A DNA stretch of 25,129 nucleotides from an uncultured bacterium (GCA_905214305.1 CAJMLK010000038.1:1-25129), one strand, 5' to 3'. Shown: positions 14,290 through 22,504, counted from the first letter of the stretch. Made by a program: numbers and translations. The notes: generated by a model from the letters alone, not told the origin.

Positions 14290-14931
14290 ATGGGTCAGAA
14301 AGTACATCCGTTCGGGTTCCGGCTTGGGTATAACAAGAATTGGCAGTCCCGCTGGTTCAGCAAGAAGGAATACCCTGCCTTTGTCTACGAAGACAGCAAA
14401 ATCCGCGCGTTCGTCAAAAAGCTCCTCTTTCATGCGGGGCTTTCCAAGATCGAGATTGAACGTGCTGGCGGCAAGGTACGGCTTATTCTGTCCACGGCTC
14501 GCCCCGGCATTGTTATCGGGCGCAAGGGCGTGGAAATTGAAAAGCTGCGCAATGACCTTCGTCAGAAGTTCGGACGCGAGTTTTCTCTGGAAGTGAACGA
14601 AATCCGCCGTCCTGAAGTGGACGCCCAGCTCGTGGCCGAGAACGTGGCCCAGCAGCTGGAACGCCGTGTGGCCTTCCGGCGCGCCATGAAGCGCACCGTG
14701 TCCATGGCCCGCAAGTTCGGCGGCGAAGGCATCAAGGTGACGTGCTCCGGCCGTCTGGCCGGCGCTGAAATCGCCCGTACCGAATGGTACCGCGATGGCC
14801 GGGTGCCCTTGCAGACCCTGCGCGCCGATATCGACTACGGCTTTGCCGAAGCGCGCACCACCTACGGCATCATTGGTGTCAAGGTGTGGATATACAAGGG
14901 TGAAATCCTTGACAAAGAGGTTGATCAGTAA
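14290..14931 (+). CDS. rpsC: 30S ribosomal protein S3
   Basis: S3 (213 residues) sits at the mRNA entry side of the 30S head and takes part in helicase activity and mRNA binding. [13 protein letters not shown] is the standard N-terminus. The KH-domain GxxG loop is in [16 protein letters not shown], and the C-terminal domain has [20 protein letters not shown]. The stop overlaps the rplP start (TAATG), which indicates translational coupling. Confidence 0.98.
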
Positions 14932-15344
14932 TGCTTGCGCCCAAAAAAGTTAAATTCCGCAAATGGCAGAAGGGCCGCCTGCGCGGCCTGGCTACCCGCG
15001 GCGCCACCGTTGCCTTTGGCGATATCGGTTTGAAGGCCGTTCAGCACGGCCAGCTCACCAGCCAGCAGATTGAAGCCGCGCGTATCGCCATGATGCGCCA
15101 CATCAAACGCGGCGGTAAGGTCTGGATCCGTGTGTTCCCCGACCGCCCCGTGACCGCCAAGCCCCTGGAAACCCGTCAGGGTTCCGGTAAGGGTGCTCCG
15201 GTCGGCTGGTGCGCCCCGGTGAAGCCCGGTCGCGTGCTGTATGAAATCAAGGGCGTCAGCCTTGACCTTGCACGCGAAGCGCTCACCCGCGCCGCACACA
15301 AGCTGCCCGTGAAGACCGTTATCGTGGTGAGGGAGGGCATCTAA
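14931..15344 (+). CDS. rplP: 50S ribosomal protein L16
   Basis: L16 (137 residues) organises the A-site of the 50S subunit. [16 protein letters not shown], the [18 protein letters not shown] segment and [16 protein letters not shown] are diagnostic. The ATG shares its A with the rpsC stop. The next gene starts directly after its stop with no spacer. Confidence 0.98.
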
Positions 15345-15575
15345 ATGGCCGCCAAGAAAAAAACCGACAAAAGCGCCCGGCCCGCCGCCGCCGACCTTCG
15401 CTCCATGAGCGTCGAAGAACTGCGCGGCAAGCTGACCGAACAGCGCCAGGAACTGATGACCGCCCGTTTCAAGCATGCCGCCGCGCAGCTTGAAAAGACT
15501 TCCGAGCTGAAAGCCATGCGGAAGCAGGTGGCGCGCATCGAGACTGTACTGAACGAAAAGGAGCAGAGGGCCTAA
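15345..15575 (+). CDS. rpmC: 50S ribosomal protein L29
   Basis: L29 (76 residues) borders the tunnel exit next to L23. The coiled-coil core is recognisable: LRSMSVEELRGKL, ELMTARFKHAAAQLEKTSEL, VARIETVLNEKE. Compared with E. coli (63 residues) it has about 15 extra residues at the N-terminus, rich in Lys and Ala. The start is fixed by immediate adjacency to the rplP stop and by GAGGG upstream. No later Met before the core would give a typical length with an RBS. Confidence 0.95.
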   Translation: MAAKKKTDKSARPAAADLRSMSVEELRGKLTEQRQELMTARFKHAAAQLEKTSELKAMRKQVARIETVLNEKEQRA

Positions 15576-15576
15576 A

Positions 15577-15840
15577 ATGCAAGCTCTGGAAGATCGTAAG
15601 GGCAGAACGCTGACCGGCATAGTGGTGAGCGACAAGAACGACAAGACCATTGTCGTGCGCGTTGAGACCCTGGTCAAGCACCCTCTGCTCAAAAAGTATG
15701 TGAGGCGCCGCAAGAAGTTCACGGCTCATGATCCCATGAACGAATGCGGTATGGGCGATAAGGTCAAAATTGTGGAGTTCCGTCCGCTTTCGCGCAACAA
15801 GCGCTGGCATCTGGTCTCCATCATTGAAAAAGCCGTATAG
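15577..15840 (+). CDS. rpsQ: 30S ribosomal protein S17
   Basis: S17 (87 residues) is a primary 16S rRNA-binding OB-fold protein. GRTLTGIVVSDKNDKTIVVR, followed by HPLLKKYVRRRKKFTAHDP and the C-terminal PLSRNKRWHLV, are characteristic. One base separates its start from the rpmC stop. Confidence 0.97.
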   Translation: MQALEDRKGRTLTGIVVSDKNDKTIVVRVETLVKHPLLKKYVRRRKKFTAHDPMNECGMGDKVKIVEFRPLSRNKRWHLVSIIEKAV

Positions 15841-15849
15841 GGTAGTGCC

Positions 15850-16218
15850 ATGATTCAGGTAGAATCCACGCTTCAGGTCGCCGACAATTCCGGCGCCAAA
15901 AAGGTTGCCTGCATCAAGGTGCTGGGCGGTTCACACCGTCGTTACGCCTCTGTCGGCGACATCGTGGTGGTTTCCATCAAGGAAGCCATACCACATAGCA
16001 AAGTGAAAAAGGGCGACGTTATGAAAGCTGTTATCGTGCGCACCGCCAAAGAAGTGCGTCGCATGGACGGCAGCTACATCAAGTTCGACGGCAATGCCGC
16101 GGTGCTGCTCTCCAGTCAGGGCGAACCCCTCGGTACACGCATCTTCGGGCCCGTGGCCCGTGAGCTGCGCGCCATGAACTTTATGAAAATTATTTCGCTG
16201 GCCCCGGAAGTGCTGTAG
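15850..16218 (+). CDS. rplN: 50S ribosomal protein L14
   Basis: L14 (122 residues) sits at the subunit interface and forms bridge contacts. It is close to E. coli L14 over its full length: ADNSGAKKVACIKVLGGSHR, KVKKGDVMKAVIVRT, GTRIFGPVARELR, MKIISLAPEVL. Its position 9 bp after rpsQ and 9 bp before rplX is the standard order. Confidence 0.98.
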   Translation: MIQVESTLQVADNSGAKKVACIKVLGGSHRRYASVGDIVVVSIKEAIPHSKVKKGDVMKAVIVRTAKEVRRMDGSYIKFDGNAAVLLSSQGEPLGTRIFGPVARELRAMNFMKIISLAPEVL

Positions 16219-16227
16219 GAGACCGTC

Positions 16228-16560
16228 ATGAAAATGTATCGTATCCGCAAGGACGACAAGGTGATGGTAATCGCCGGCAAAGACGCGGGCAAAATCGGCA
16301 AGGTGCTCAAGATCCTGCGCAAGAAGGATCGCGTGCTGGTGGAAAAGACCAATATGGTCAAGCGCCACATGCGCCCCAACCCCTATGCCCAGCAGCCCGG
16401 CGGTATCGTGGAAAAGGAAATGCCGATCCACGTGTCCAACGTCATGGTTGTCTGCTCCGCTTGTGGCAAGGCCACCCGCGTGGGCTACAAGACCATTGAG
16501 TCCGAGGGCAAGGAAAAGAAAGTGCGCTTCTGCAAAAAGTGCAATGAAGTCATGGAATAA
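16228..16560 (+). CDS. rplX: 50S ribosomal protein L24, zinc-ribbon form
   Basis: L24 (110 residues) starts 50S assembly. The KOW motif is in DKVMVIAGKDAGKIGKVLKI. The C-terminal half has two CxxC pairs, C76-x2-C79 and C102-x2-C105, arranged like a zinc ribbon, which E. coli L24 lacks but many other bacteria carry. Zinc binding is inferred from the spacing. Confidence 0.97.
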   Translation: MKMYRIRKDDKVMVIAGKDAGKIGKVLKILRKKDRVLVEKTNMVKRHMRPNPYAQQPGGIVEKEMPIHVSNVMVVCSACGKATRVGYKTIESEGKEKKVRFCKKCNEVME

Positions 16561-16569
16561 GGTGATACG

Positions 16570-17109
16570 ATGACACGCCTTGAAAAGATATATAGAGAGA
16601 AGGTGGTTCCGGTAATGCACAAGGAGTTCAGTTACTCCTCGGCCATGCAACTGCCCGGGATTGAGAAGATCTCTCTGAACATCGGCCTTGGCGCCGCCAG
16701 CCAGAACAATAAGCTGATGGAAGAAGCCGTGGCTGAACTTTCGGCCATTGCCGGTCAGAAGGCCGTGGTGACACGCGCCAAAAAATCCATCGCTGCTTTC
16801 AAGCTGCGCGAAGGCATGCCTATCGGCGCTCGCGTCACCCTGCGCAAGGACCGCATGTGGGACTTTCTTGACAAGCTCATGAACTTCGCCCTGCCCCGGG
16901 TACGTGACTTCCGCGGTATTCCTGACCGTGGTTTCGATGGGCGCGGCAACTTCACCCTGGGCATCAAGGAACACACCATCTTCCCCGAACTCGAGGCGGA
17001 TCGTGTGGAAAACCCCAAGGGCATGAACATCACCATTGTCACCACGGCGGCCACGGACAAGGAAGGCAAGTTCCTTCTTGACCAGCTGGGTATGCCGTTC
17101 CGCAAGTAG
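16570..17109 (+). CDS. rplE: 50S ribosomal protein L5
   Basis: L5 (179 residues) binds 5S rRNA and contacts S13 in the 30S head. LGAASQNNKLMEEAV, then GQKAVVTRAKKSIAAFKLRE, and GNFTLGIKEHTIFPE are family motifs. The length equals that of E. coli L5. The start is 9 bp after rplX, with a weak GGTGA RBS. Confidence 0.98.
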   Translation: MTRLEKIYREKVVPVMHKEFSYSSAMQLPGIEKISLNIGLGAASQNNKLMEEAVAELSAIAGQKAVVTRAKKSIAAFKLREGMPIGARVTLRKDRMWDFLDKLMNFALPRVRDFRGIPDRGFDGRGNFTLGIKEHTIFPELEADRVENPKGMNITIVTTAATDKEGKFLLDQLGMPFRK

Positions 17110-17119
17110 GAGTTAAGCT

Positions 17120-17305
17120 ATGTCCCGTACTTCTTTGGAAGTAAAGGCCAAGCGCAAGCCCAAGTTCAGCGCTCGCGCTTACAATCGCTGCCCGCTCTGC
17201 GGCCGGCCCCGGGCTTTTCTGCGTCAGTTCGGCCTCTGCCGTATCTGCTTCCGCAATATGGCCCTTCGTGGCGAGCTGCCCGGCGTGCGCAAGTCGAGCT
17301 GGTAA
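17120..17305 (+). CDS. rpsN: 30S ribosomal protein S14, type Z (zinc-binding)
   Basis: S14 (61 residues) is in the 30S head. It is the short zinc form: C24-x2-C27, x12, C40-x2-C43 within NRCPLCGRPRAF and FGLCRICFRNMA. E. coli S14 is the longer zinc-free type (101 residues). It ends the first tight block of the cluster; a 103-bp gap with two hairpins follows. Confidence 0.98.
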   Translation: MSRTSLEVKAKRKPKFSARAYNRCPLCGRPRAFLRQFGLCRICFRNMALRGELPGVRKSSW

Positions 17306-17308
17306 ATT

Positions 17309-17350
17309 TCCGGGCGCGAAAGCGCCCGGATGGCGCGTTTTTGGCGCGCC
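17309..17350 (+). promoter_or_regulatory. tandem hairpins between rpsN and rpsH
   Basis: A perfect 9-bp stem TCCGGGCGC/GCGCCCGGA capped by a GAAA tetraloop (17309-17330) is followed at once by GGCGCG/CGCGCC (17332-17350) with a T-rich loop. This is the only large break within the otherwise tightly packed rpsJ-rplO block. In E. coli S8 represses the spc operon by binding mRNA near rplE; whether these stems bind S8 here is unknown. A processing or partial termination site is equally possible. Confidence 0.55.
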
Positions 17351-17408
17351 GCGGGAAGTGACGGCATTGGGCCGTTAACCCCGCACCCAAACTCTCAGGA
17401 GCTTCTCG

Positions 17409-17789
17409 ATGTTGACAGATCCCATTGCGGATATGCTGACCCGCATCCGCAACGCACATTTGGCCCTGCATAAGGAAGTAAATGTGCCGCGCTCGAAGAT
17501 GAAGGAATCGTTAGCCGCCATCCTCAAGCAGGAAGGTTACGTCGAAGACGTGGCCGTGGCCGACAGCAACATTACCATTACCCTCAAGTATCTGAAGGGC
17601 AAGCCCGTCATCAGCGGCCTCAAGCGCATCAGCACGCCCGGCCGTCGCGTGTACGTTGGCGCCCACAAGATCCCCAGGGTGCAGAACGGCCTCGGCATAT
17701 GCATTTTGTCCACGTCCAGCGGCGTGCTGGACGGCATGACTGCCCATGAAAAGAAGGTGGGCGGCGAACTTCTGTGTGAAATCTGGTAG
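17409..17789 (+). CDS. rpsH: 30S ribosomal protein S8
   Basis: S8 (126 residues) binds the central domain of 16S rRNA. TDPIADMLTRIRNAH at the start and the C-terminal LSTSSGVLDGMTAHEKKVGGE in two adjoining parts are diagnostic, together with KRISTPGRRVYVG. AGGAG lies 7 nt before the ATG. In E. coli S8 is the translational repressor of the spc operon. Confidence 0.98.
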   Translation: MLTDPIADMLTRIRNAHLALHKEVNVPRSKMKESLAAILKQEGYVEDVAVADSNITITLKYLKGKPVISGLKRISTPGRRVYVGAHKIPRVQNGLGICILSTSSGVLDGMTAHEKKVGGELLCEIW

Positions 17790-17800
17790 GCGGTGCGAGC

Positions 17801-18340
17801 ATGTCCAGAATAGGTAAACTGCCCATTCCCGTTCCCAATGGCGTTGAAGTCAAGATCGGAACGGATGTTGTGGAAGTGAAAGGCCCCAAAGGCTCGCTGA
17901 GCACGCCAGTCTGCTCCCTGCTCCAGTACGAACAGGCCGATGGCCATGTTGTGCTGACCCGCATCGAAGACGACCGCGTTACCCGCGCCCAGCACGGCCT
18001 GCGCCGCTCGCTGCTCTCCAACTGCATCGACGGCGTCACCAAGGGTTTTTCCAAGGCCCTGGAAGTCATCGGCGTTGGTTACCGCGTGGCGGTGAAAGGC
18101 AATATCATCGAGCTTCAGGTGGGCTATTCCCATCCGGTGCTGGTGGAACTGCCCGAAGGTCTCAAGGCCACGGTGGAAGGCCAGGTGCTGACCATCAGCG
18201 GTATTGACAAGGAACTGGTGGGCGAAATGGCTGCCAGGATTCGTCGCATCCGCAAGCCCGAACCCTATAAGGGCAAGGGTATCAAGTACGCTACCGAAAC
18301 GATTCGCCGCAAGGTCGGCAAATCCGGCGGCAAGAAGTAG
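17801..18340 (+). CDS. rplF: 50S ribosomal protein L6
   Basis: L6 (179 residues) lies near the factor-binding site by the sarcin-ricin loop. MSRIGKLPIPVPNGVEV, GVGYRVAVKGN, and the C-terminal RRIRKPEPYKGKGIKYA identify it. It starts 11 bp after rpsH and ends 10 bp before rplR. Confidence 0.98.
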   Translation: MSRIGKLPIPVPNGVEVKIGTDVVEVKGPKGSLSTPVCSLLQYEQADGHVVLTRIEDDRVTRAQHGLRRSLLSNCIDGVTKGFSKALEVIGVGYRVAVKGNIIELQVGYSHPVLVELPEGLKATVEGQVLTISGIDKELVGEMAARIRRIRKPEPYKGKGIKYATETIRRKVGKSGGKK

Positions 18341-18350
18341 GGGGCGCGTC

Positions 18351-18710
18351 ATGAAGTACAGCAAGAATGAATCGCGGCAGCGCCGCAAGATTCGCATCAG
18401 CAAAAAGGTCAGCGGCACCGCCGAGCGCCCGCGTCTGGTCGTTTACAGGTCCAACCTGCATGTCTACGCCCAGATCGTGAACGATCTGGACGGCGCCACT
18501 CTGGTTGCCACCTCCACCCTTGCGCTTGGCAAGAACGAATCAGGGCTGCACTGCAACAAGGGCGGCGCTGAAAAGGTGGGCATGGAAATTGCCCGCATGG
18601 CCAAGGAAAAGAATATCGACAAGGTGGTATTCGATCGCAACGGGTATCTTTATCACGGTCGCGTCAAAGCCGTAGCCGATGGCGCCCGCGAAGGCGGCCT
18701 GGAGTTCTAA
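18351..18710 (+). CDS. rplR: 50S ribosomal protein L18
   Basis: L18 (119 residues) binds 5S rRNA with L5. RRKIRISKKVSGTAERPRL, VYRSNLHVYAQIV, and DRNGYLYHGRVKAVADGARE mark the family. The start ATG follows GGGG about 6 nt upstream and lies 10 bp after rplF. The frame is open further upstream, but that part is only the rplF sequence read in another frame. Confidence 0.97.
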   Translation: MKYSKNESRQRRKIRISKKVSGTAERPRLVVYRSNLHVYAQIVNDLDGATLVATSTLALGKNESGLHCNKGGAEKVGMEIARMAKEKNIDKVVFDRNGYLYHGRVKAVADGAREGGLEF

Positions 18711-18711
18711 T

Positions 18712-19224
18712 ATGCGTCAGGAAAATACCGAAACACAGCAGAACGAGTTGGGCGAAATCGAAAAGATCGTTTCCCTCAACCGCGTGGCTAAGGTGGTCAA
18801 GGGCGGTCGCCGGTTCAGCTTCAGCGCTCTTGTGGTGGTGGGTGACGGAAAGGGCGGCGTGGGCTTTGGCCTGGGCAAGGCCCAGGAAGTGCCCGAAGCC
18901 CTGCGCAAGGCAACCGAGCGCGCTCGCAAGAACCGCGTTCAGGTGGCTCTTGTGGACGGAACCCTGCCTTATGAAATTCTGGGTCGCTTCGGCGCCGGAC
19001 GCGTCATGCTCAAGCCTGCTTCCGAAGGTACCGGCATCATCGCCGGTGGCGCTGTGCGCGCCATCATGGAAGCTGCCGGCGTGCGCGACGTGCTGACCAA
19101 GGCCATTGGCACCAACAATCCGCACAACGTGCTTCGCGCCACCATGCAGGGCCTCATCTCCCTGCGCAGCGCCGATGACGTGTCGGCGTTGCGCGGCAAG
19201 AAGCTGGAAGCTCCGAGGAAGTAG
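18712..19224 (+). CDS. rpsE: 30S ribosomal protein S5
   Basis: S5 (170 residues) contributes to decoding accuracy and the mRNA entry helicase. VVKGGRRFSFSALVVVGDG, GKGGVGFGLGKAQEVPEA, GTGIIAGGAVRAIMEAAGV and GTNNPHNVLRAT are all standard. The ATG one base after the rplR stop is used; GGAG lies within the rplR end. An upstream in-frame ATG at 18679 would only add rplR-overlapping sequence. Confidence 0.98.
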   Translation: MRQENTETQQNELGEIEKIVSLNRVAKVVKGGRRFSFSALVVVGDGKGGVGFGLGKAQEVPEALRKATERARKNRVQVALVDGTLPYEILGRFGAGRVMLKPASEGTGIIAGGAVRAIMEAAGVRDVLTKAIGTNNPHNVLRATMQGLISLRSADDVSALRGKKLEAPRK

Positions 19225-19226
19225 TC

Positions 19227-19403
19227 ATGGCAGAAATCACGGTAAAACTCGTGCGTTCGCGCATCGGCGCTTCGCCGGCGCAGCGCAAGCTGCTGGACTC
19301 CCTTGGCCTCAAGCGCCGCGAGATGGTCAAGACGTTCAAGGACACCCCGGCCATCCGGGGCATCATCGCCAAAGTTCCGCATATGGTGGCCGTTGTCGAA
19401 TAA
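19227..19403 (+). CDS. rpmD: 50S ribosomal protein L30
   Basis: This small gene encodes 58 residues: MAEITVKLVRSRIGASPAQR, then LLDSLGLKRREM, then TPAIRGIIAKVPHMV. These are the hallmarks of L30, and the length equals that of E. coli L30 (59). It starts 2 bp after the rpsE stop with GAGGAAG as RBS. L30 binds 23S/5S rRNA near L5 and L18. Confidence 0.97.
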   Translation: MAEITVKLVRSRIGASPAQRKLLDSLGLKRREMVKTFKDTPAIRGIIAKVPHMVAVVE

Positions 19404-19422
19404 CGGCCGGAGGACATATACC

Positions 19423-19884
19423 ATGCAACTGCACAATCTCTATCCTTTCCCGGAAGAGCGCAAAACTCGCCGCAGGGTGGGTCGTGGCTCCGGCTCCGGT
19501 CTGGGTTGCACGGCGGGCAAGGGCCACAAAGGCCAGAATGCCCGTGCCGGCGGCGGCGTGGCCCCCGGCTTTGAAGGCGGCCAGATGCCCCTGCAGCGCC
19601 GTTTGCCCAAGCACGGCTTCAAGAACGCCCCCTTCAAGGTAACCTACGACGTGATCAATCTTGACCGTCTGGTTGAAGCTTTTGAAGGCAAGGATTCCAT
19701 TACGCTGGATGACATCTACGCCCGCGGCCTGGCCCGCATGGGTGCGCCCGTGAAAATCCTTTCGCGCGGCGAAGTCAAAAGCGCTCTCAAGGTCGAAGCT
19801 CACAAGTTCAGCCAGACGGCTGCGGAAAAAATCCGCAGTGCCGGCGGCGAAGTGAGCGAGCTTGAAGCTGTTCCCGCGGCTTAA
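19423..19884 (+). CDS. rplO: 50S ribosomal protein L15
   Basis: L15 (153 residues) is a late 50S assembly protein. The basic Gly-rich N-terminus RRVGRGSGSGLGCTAGKGHK followed by GQNAR and GGQMPLQRRLPKHGF is characteristic. The start ATG (MQLHNLYPFPEE) has GGAGGA about 9 nt upstream. A strong hairpin follows it before secY. Confidence 0.98.
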   Translation: MQLHNLYPFPEERKTRRRVGRGSGSGLGCTAGKGHKGQNARAGGGVAPGFEGGQMPLQRRLPKHGFKNAPFKVTYDVINLDRLVEAFEGKDSITLDDIYARGLARMGAPVKILSRGEVKSALKVEAHKFSQTAAEKIRSAGGEVSELEAVPAA

Positions 19885-19894
19885 CAGTTGACGC

Positions 19895-19926
19895 CAAACC
19901 GGCTGGTTTAACGACCAGCCGGTTTG
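19895..19926 (+). terminator. intrinsic-terminator-like hairpin after rplO
   Basis: CAAACCGGCTGGT pairs perfectly with ACCAGCCGGTTTG over 13 bp around a 6-nt loop. The arm starts with AAA and ends with TTT followed by GTT, so it can work as a terminator. It lies 10 bp after the rplO stop and would separate secY and later genes from the upstream block, at least partly. Confidence 0.7.
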
Positions 19927-20033
19927 TTCCGCTTCCGGCCTGCCGGGCGGAAAAGGTGAAGGCCCCTGCAACGAATTTTGCATTTCGATTCCGGCGGCCT
20001 TCAGGGCATGGCCCTGTCAATGCCAGGCATTGG

Positions 20034-20092
20034 CCTCATCGACTTCGTACGCGAAGGGGATGAGGCTGTGCATATACTGCGCCTCAGGCGCA
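20034..20092 (+). promoter_or_regulatory. two hairpins in the secY leader
   Basis: CCTCATC-GA-CTTCG pairs with CGAAG-GG-GATGAGG around a TACG loop (20034-20065), a 12-bp stem with one small internal loop. TGCGCC/GGCGCA (20078-20092) follows just 19 bp before the secY start. The remaining 19927-20033 contains no recognisable gene, and I cannot identify a clear promoter in it. Confidence 0.5.
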
Positions 20093-20111
20093 TAAACGCA
20101 AAGAGTCTTAC

Positions 20112-21425
20112 ATGGCAGTAGGAACGGCAAACACTGTGGCGGGTCAGCCTTCGCTGTTCAAGCGACTTGGCTGGACCTTCCTGATTTTGTGCTGCTACCG
20201 TATCGGTGTGCATGTGCCCATTCCGGGTGTGGACGCCTCCGCCCTCGCGTCTTTTTTCCAAAGCATGCAGGGGACGCTGTTCAGCCTTTTTGACATGTTC
20301 TCCGGCGGTGGTCTGTCCAACGTTTCCGTCTTTGCCCTGGGCGTCATGCCGTACATCTCGGCCAGCATCATCATGCAGCTGCTCCAGGTTATCAGCCCGG
20401 ACGTGAAACGCATGGCAAAGGAAGAAGGGCAGGCAGGGCGGCGCAAGCTCACCCAGTACACCCGCTACCTTACCGTGCTCATCACTCTGGTACAGGGTCT
20501 GGGCATAGCCGTGGGCCTTGAGACCATGACAAGCCCCGCGGGTGCGTCTGTGGTGCTTAATCCCGGCTGGCAGTTCCGCCTGGTGACCATGACCACGTTT
20601 ACCGCCGGTTCGGTACTGGTCATGTGGCTTGGCGAACAGATTACGGAACGGGGCATCGGCAACGGCATTTCACTTATCATTTTCTGCGGCATCGTGGTGG
20701 GCATCCCCCGTGGGATCATCCAGTCCGTGGCGCTGATTCAGGCCGGGGACATGAGCATCTTCATGGCTCTGGTTATCGTGGTCTTCATGGCTGCGGTGCT
20801 CATAGCCATTGTTTTTGTGGAACGGTCGCAACGGCGTATACCCATCAGTTATGCCAAGCGGCAGGTGGGCCGCAAGATGTACGGCGGGCAGAACTCGCAT
20901 CTGCCGCTTCGCCTCAATACGGCTGGCGTTATTCCGCCCATTTTCGCCTCTTCGTTGCTGCTTTTTCCGGCCACCATCGGCCAGTTTTCCAGCAATGAAT
21001 ATGTAAAGCACGCTGCGGAGCTGTTTTCGCCCCAGGGCGTGGCTTACAACGTGCTCTACGTGGGCCTCATGTTCTTCTTCTGCTACTTCTATACCGCCAT
21101 TATTTTTGATCCCAAGGATATGGCTGAAAACCTCAAGAAGAACGGCGGCTTCATCCCCGGCATTCGTCCCGGCGAAAAGACGCAGGAATATATTGATACT
21201 GTACTGACACGGCTGACCCTCTCGGGGGCCACCTACATTTCCATCGTATGTCTTCTGCCCATGTTGCTTATCAGCAACTTTAACGTGCCGTTCTTCTTTG
21301 GCGGTACGAGCCTGCTGATTCTTGTGGGCGTGGCTATGGACTTTATGAATCAGGTGGAATCTCATATGATTTCCAGCCAGTATCAGGGCCTGATGGCCAA
21401 GGCGCGCAAAAGCGGCCGGCTGTAA
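20112..21425 (+). CDS. secY: protein translocase subunit SecY
   Basis: SecY (437 residues) is the ten-helix pore of the Sec translocon, receiving nascent chains from SRP/FtsY and preproteins from SecA. Visible landmarks are YRIGVHVPIPGVD in the first helix and plug region, FALGVMPYISASIIMQLL in helix 2, GNGISLIIFCGIVVG, LPLRLNTAGVIPPIFASS, and the C-terminal cytoplasmic loop with GFIPGIRPGEKT. The ATG has only a weak RBS (AAAGAG). Unlike in many genomes, adk does not follow; map does, 18 bp later. Confidence 0.98.
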   Translation: MAVGTANTVAGQPSLFKRLGWTFLILCCYRIGVHVPIPGVDASALASFFQSMQGTLFSLFDMFSGGGLSNVSVFALGVMPYISASIIMQLLQVISPDVKRMAKEEGQAGRRKLTQYTRYLTVLITLVQGLGIAVGLETMTSPAGASVVLNPGWQFRLVTMTTFTAGSVLVMWLGEQITERGIGNGISLIIFCGIVVGIPRGIIQSVALIQAGDMSIFMALVIVVFMAAVLIAIVFVERSQRRIPISYAKRQVGRKMYGGQNSHLPLRLNTAGVIPPIFASSLLLFPATIGQFSSNEYVKHAAELFSPQGVAYNVLYVGLMFFFCYFYTAIIFDPKDMAENLKKNGGFIPGIRPGEKTQEYIDTVLTRLTLSGATYISIVCLLPMLLISNFNVPFFFGGTSLLILVGVAMDFMNQVESHMISSQYQGLMAKARKSGRL

Positions 21426-21443
21426 CCAACGGGTGATGGAGTT

Positions 21444-22238
21444 ATGAAGAAATATCACGGCGCGTACATCAAGAACGAACGTGAAATAGGCTGCCTGCGC
21501 GAAGCAAACCGCATGGTCGCCAACGTTCTTGATGCCGTGGGTGACATGGTGGCTCCCGGCCTTCCCACCATGCGCCTTGAAGAACTGGCGCGCGACATGT
21601 GCGCCGATTACAAGGTCAAACCGGCCTTTCTGGGCTACTGCGGCTATCCATATGCCCTGTGCTGCTCGGTCAACGAGCAGGTGGTGCATGGTTTTCCTTC
21701 CGGGCGGCTGCTTGAGGAAGGAGATATCGTCAGTGTGGATATGGGCGTGGTCTTTGAAGGCTTTGTGGGTGATGCGGCGCGCACCTTCCCAGTAGGCAAG
21801 GTAAGTGACGAAGCCCGAAAGCTCATGCGGATTACCGAGGAAAGCCTCTACGTCGGCATCGAGCAGGCGCGGGCGGGCAACGATGTCTATAACATCGGAG
21901 CCGCCGTGCAGGATTATGTGGAAGCCGCAGGTTTCAACGTGGTTCGACGTTTTGTGGGACACGGCGTGGGTGCCAAGATGCACGAAAAGCCCGAGGTGCC
22001 CAACTTCCGGCCCGGCATGCGCGGGTTGACCCTGCAAAACGGCATGGTGATCGCCATCGAACCCATGGTTACCATGGGAACCTATGAGGTCGACATACTT
22101 GACGACCAGTGGACTGCGGTGACGCGCGATGGTCTTTGGGCCGCGCACTTCGAACACAGTGTTGCCATTACGCCGTCCGGGCCGCAAATCCTCAGCATCT
22201 CGGATCGTGGACTCAACCGGCACACCATCGAAGGTTGA
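21444..22238 (+). CDS. map: methionine aminopeptidase, type I
   Basis: MAP (264 residues) removes the initiator Met from nascent proteins at the ribosome. The five metal ligands are present: D99 (VDMGV), D110 (GDAARTF), H173 (GHGVG), E206 (AIEPM) and E237 (FEHSV), each two residues later than in E. coli MAP. There is no N-terminal zinc-finger extension. TGATGGAG lies just before the ATG. Position after secY suits co-expression with the translation machinery. Confidence 0.98.
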   Translation: MKKYHGAYIKNEREIGCLREANRMVANVLDAVGDMVAPGLPTMRLEELARDMCADYKVKPAFLGYCGYPYALCCSVNEQVVHGFPSGRLLEEGDIVSVDMGVVFEGFVGDAARTFPVGKVSDEARKLMRITEESLYVGIEQARAGNDVYNIGAAVQDYVEAAGFNVVRRFVGHGVGAKMHEKPEVPNFRPGMRGLTLQNGMVIAIEPMVTMGTYEVDILDDQWTAVTRDGLWAAHFEHSVAITPSGPQILSISDRGLNRHTIEG

Positions 22239-22272
22239 CAGAACAGGTAAAGGCAGATAAAGATTTCCGTTC

Positions 22273-22295
22273 ACGTCCTTTTGTTTGGAGGACGT
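22273..22295 (+). promoter_or_regulatory. hairpin in the map-rpmJ gap
   Basis: ACGTCCT/AGGACGT forms a perfect 7-bp stem with a 9-nt T-rich loop in the 137-bp interval between map and rpmJ. There is no U-tract after it. infA, which occupies this place in many bacteria, is absent. Confidence 0.45.
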
Positions 22296-22375
22296 CGGTC
22301 AGCCGTCTGTGCGGCCTGTGCCGGTTTGCCGGAGACTTTATTTGTCAAAGCTAAGGCTCTTATCGGAGAAATGGA

Positions 22376-22489
22376 ATGAAAGTAAGACCTTCCGTCAAGA
22401 AAATATGCCCCAAGTGTAAGGTTATCCGGCGCAAGGGAGTGCTTCGAGTTATCTGCGAAAACCCCCGGCACAAGCAGCGCCAGGGCTAG
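22376..22489 (+). CDS. rpmJ: 50S ribosomal protein L36, zinc form
   Basis: This 37-residue protein reads [20 protein letters not shown], then [16 protein letters not shown]. The zinc ligands C11, C14, C27 and H32 are all present. L36 stabilises the 23S rRNA fold in the 50S subunit. The ATG at 22376 has GGAG 7 nt upstream. Another ATG at 22371 is out of frame and stops after two codons. Confidence 0.97.
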
Positions 22490-22504
22490 GGCAGGAGACA
22501 TATT

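Noticed and set aside
20670..22274. Long open frame (534 codons) on the minus strand opposite secY and map
   Set aside because: secY and map on the plus strand are certain. The antisense product has no recognisable domain and no RBS.
22239..22375. infA or adk between map and rpmJ
   Set aside because: The 137-bp gap has no frame with IF-1 or adenylate kinase motifs; both genes must lie elsewhere.
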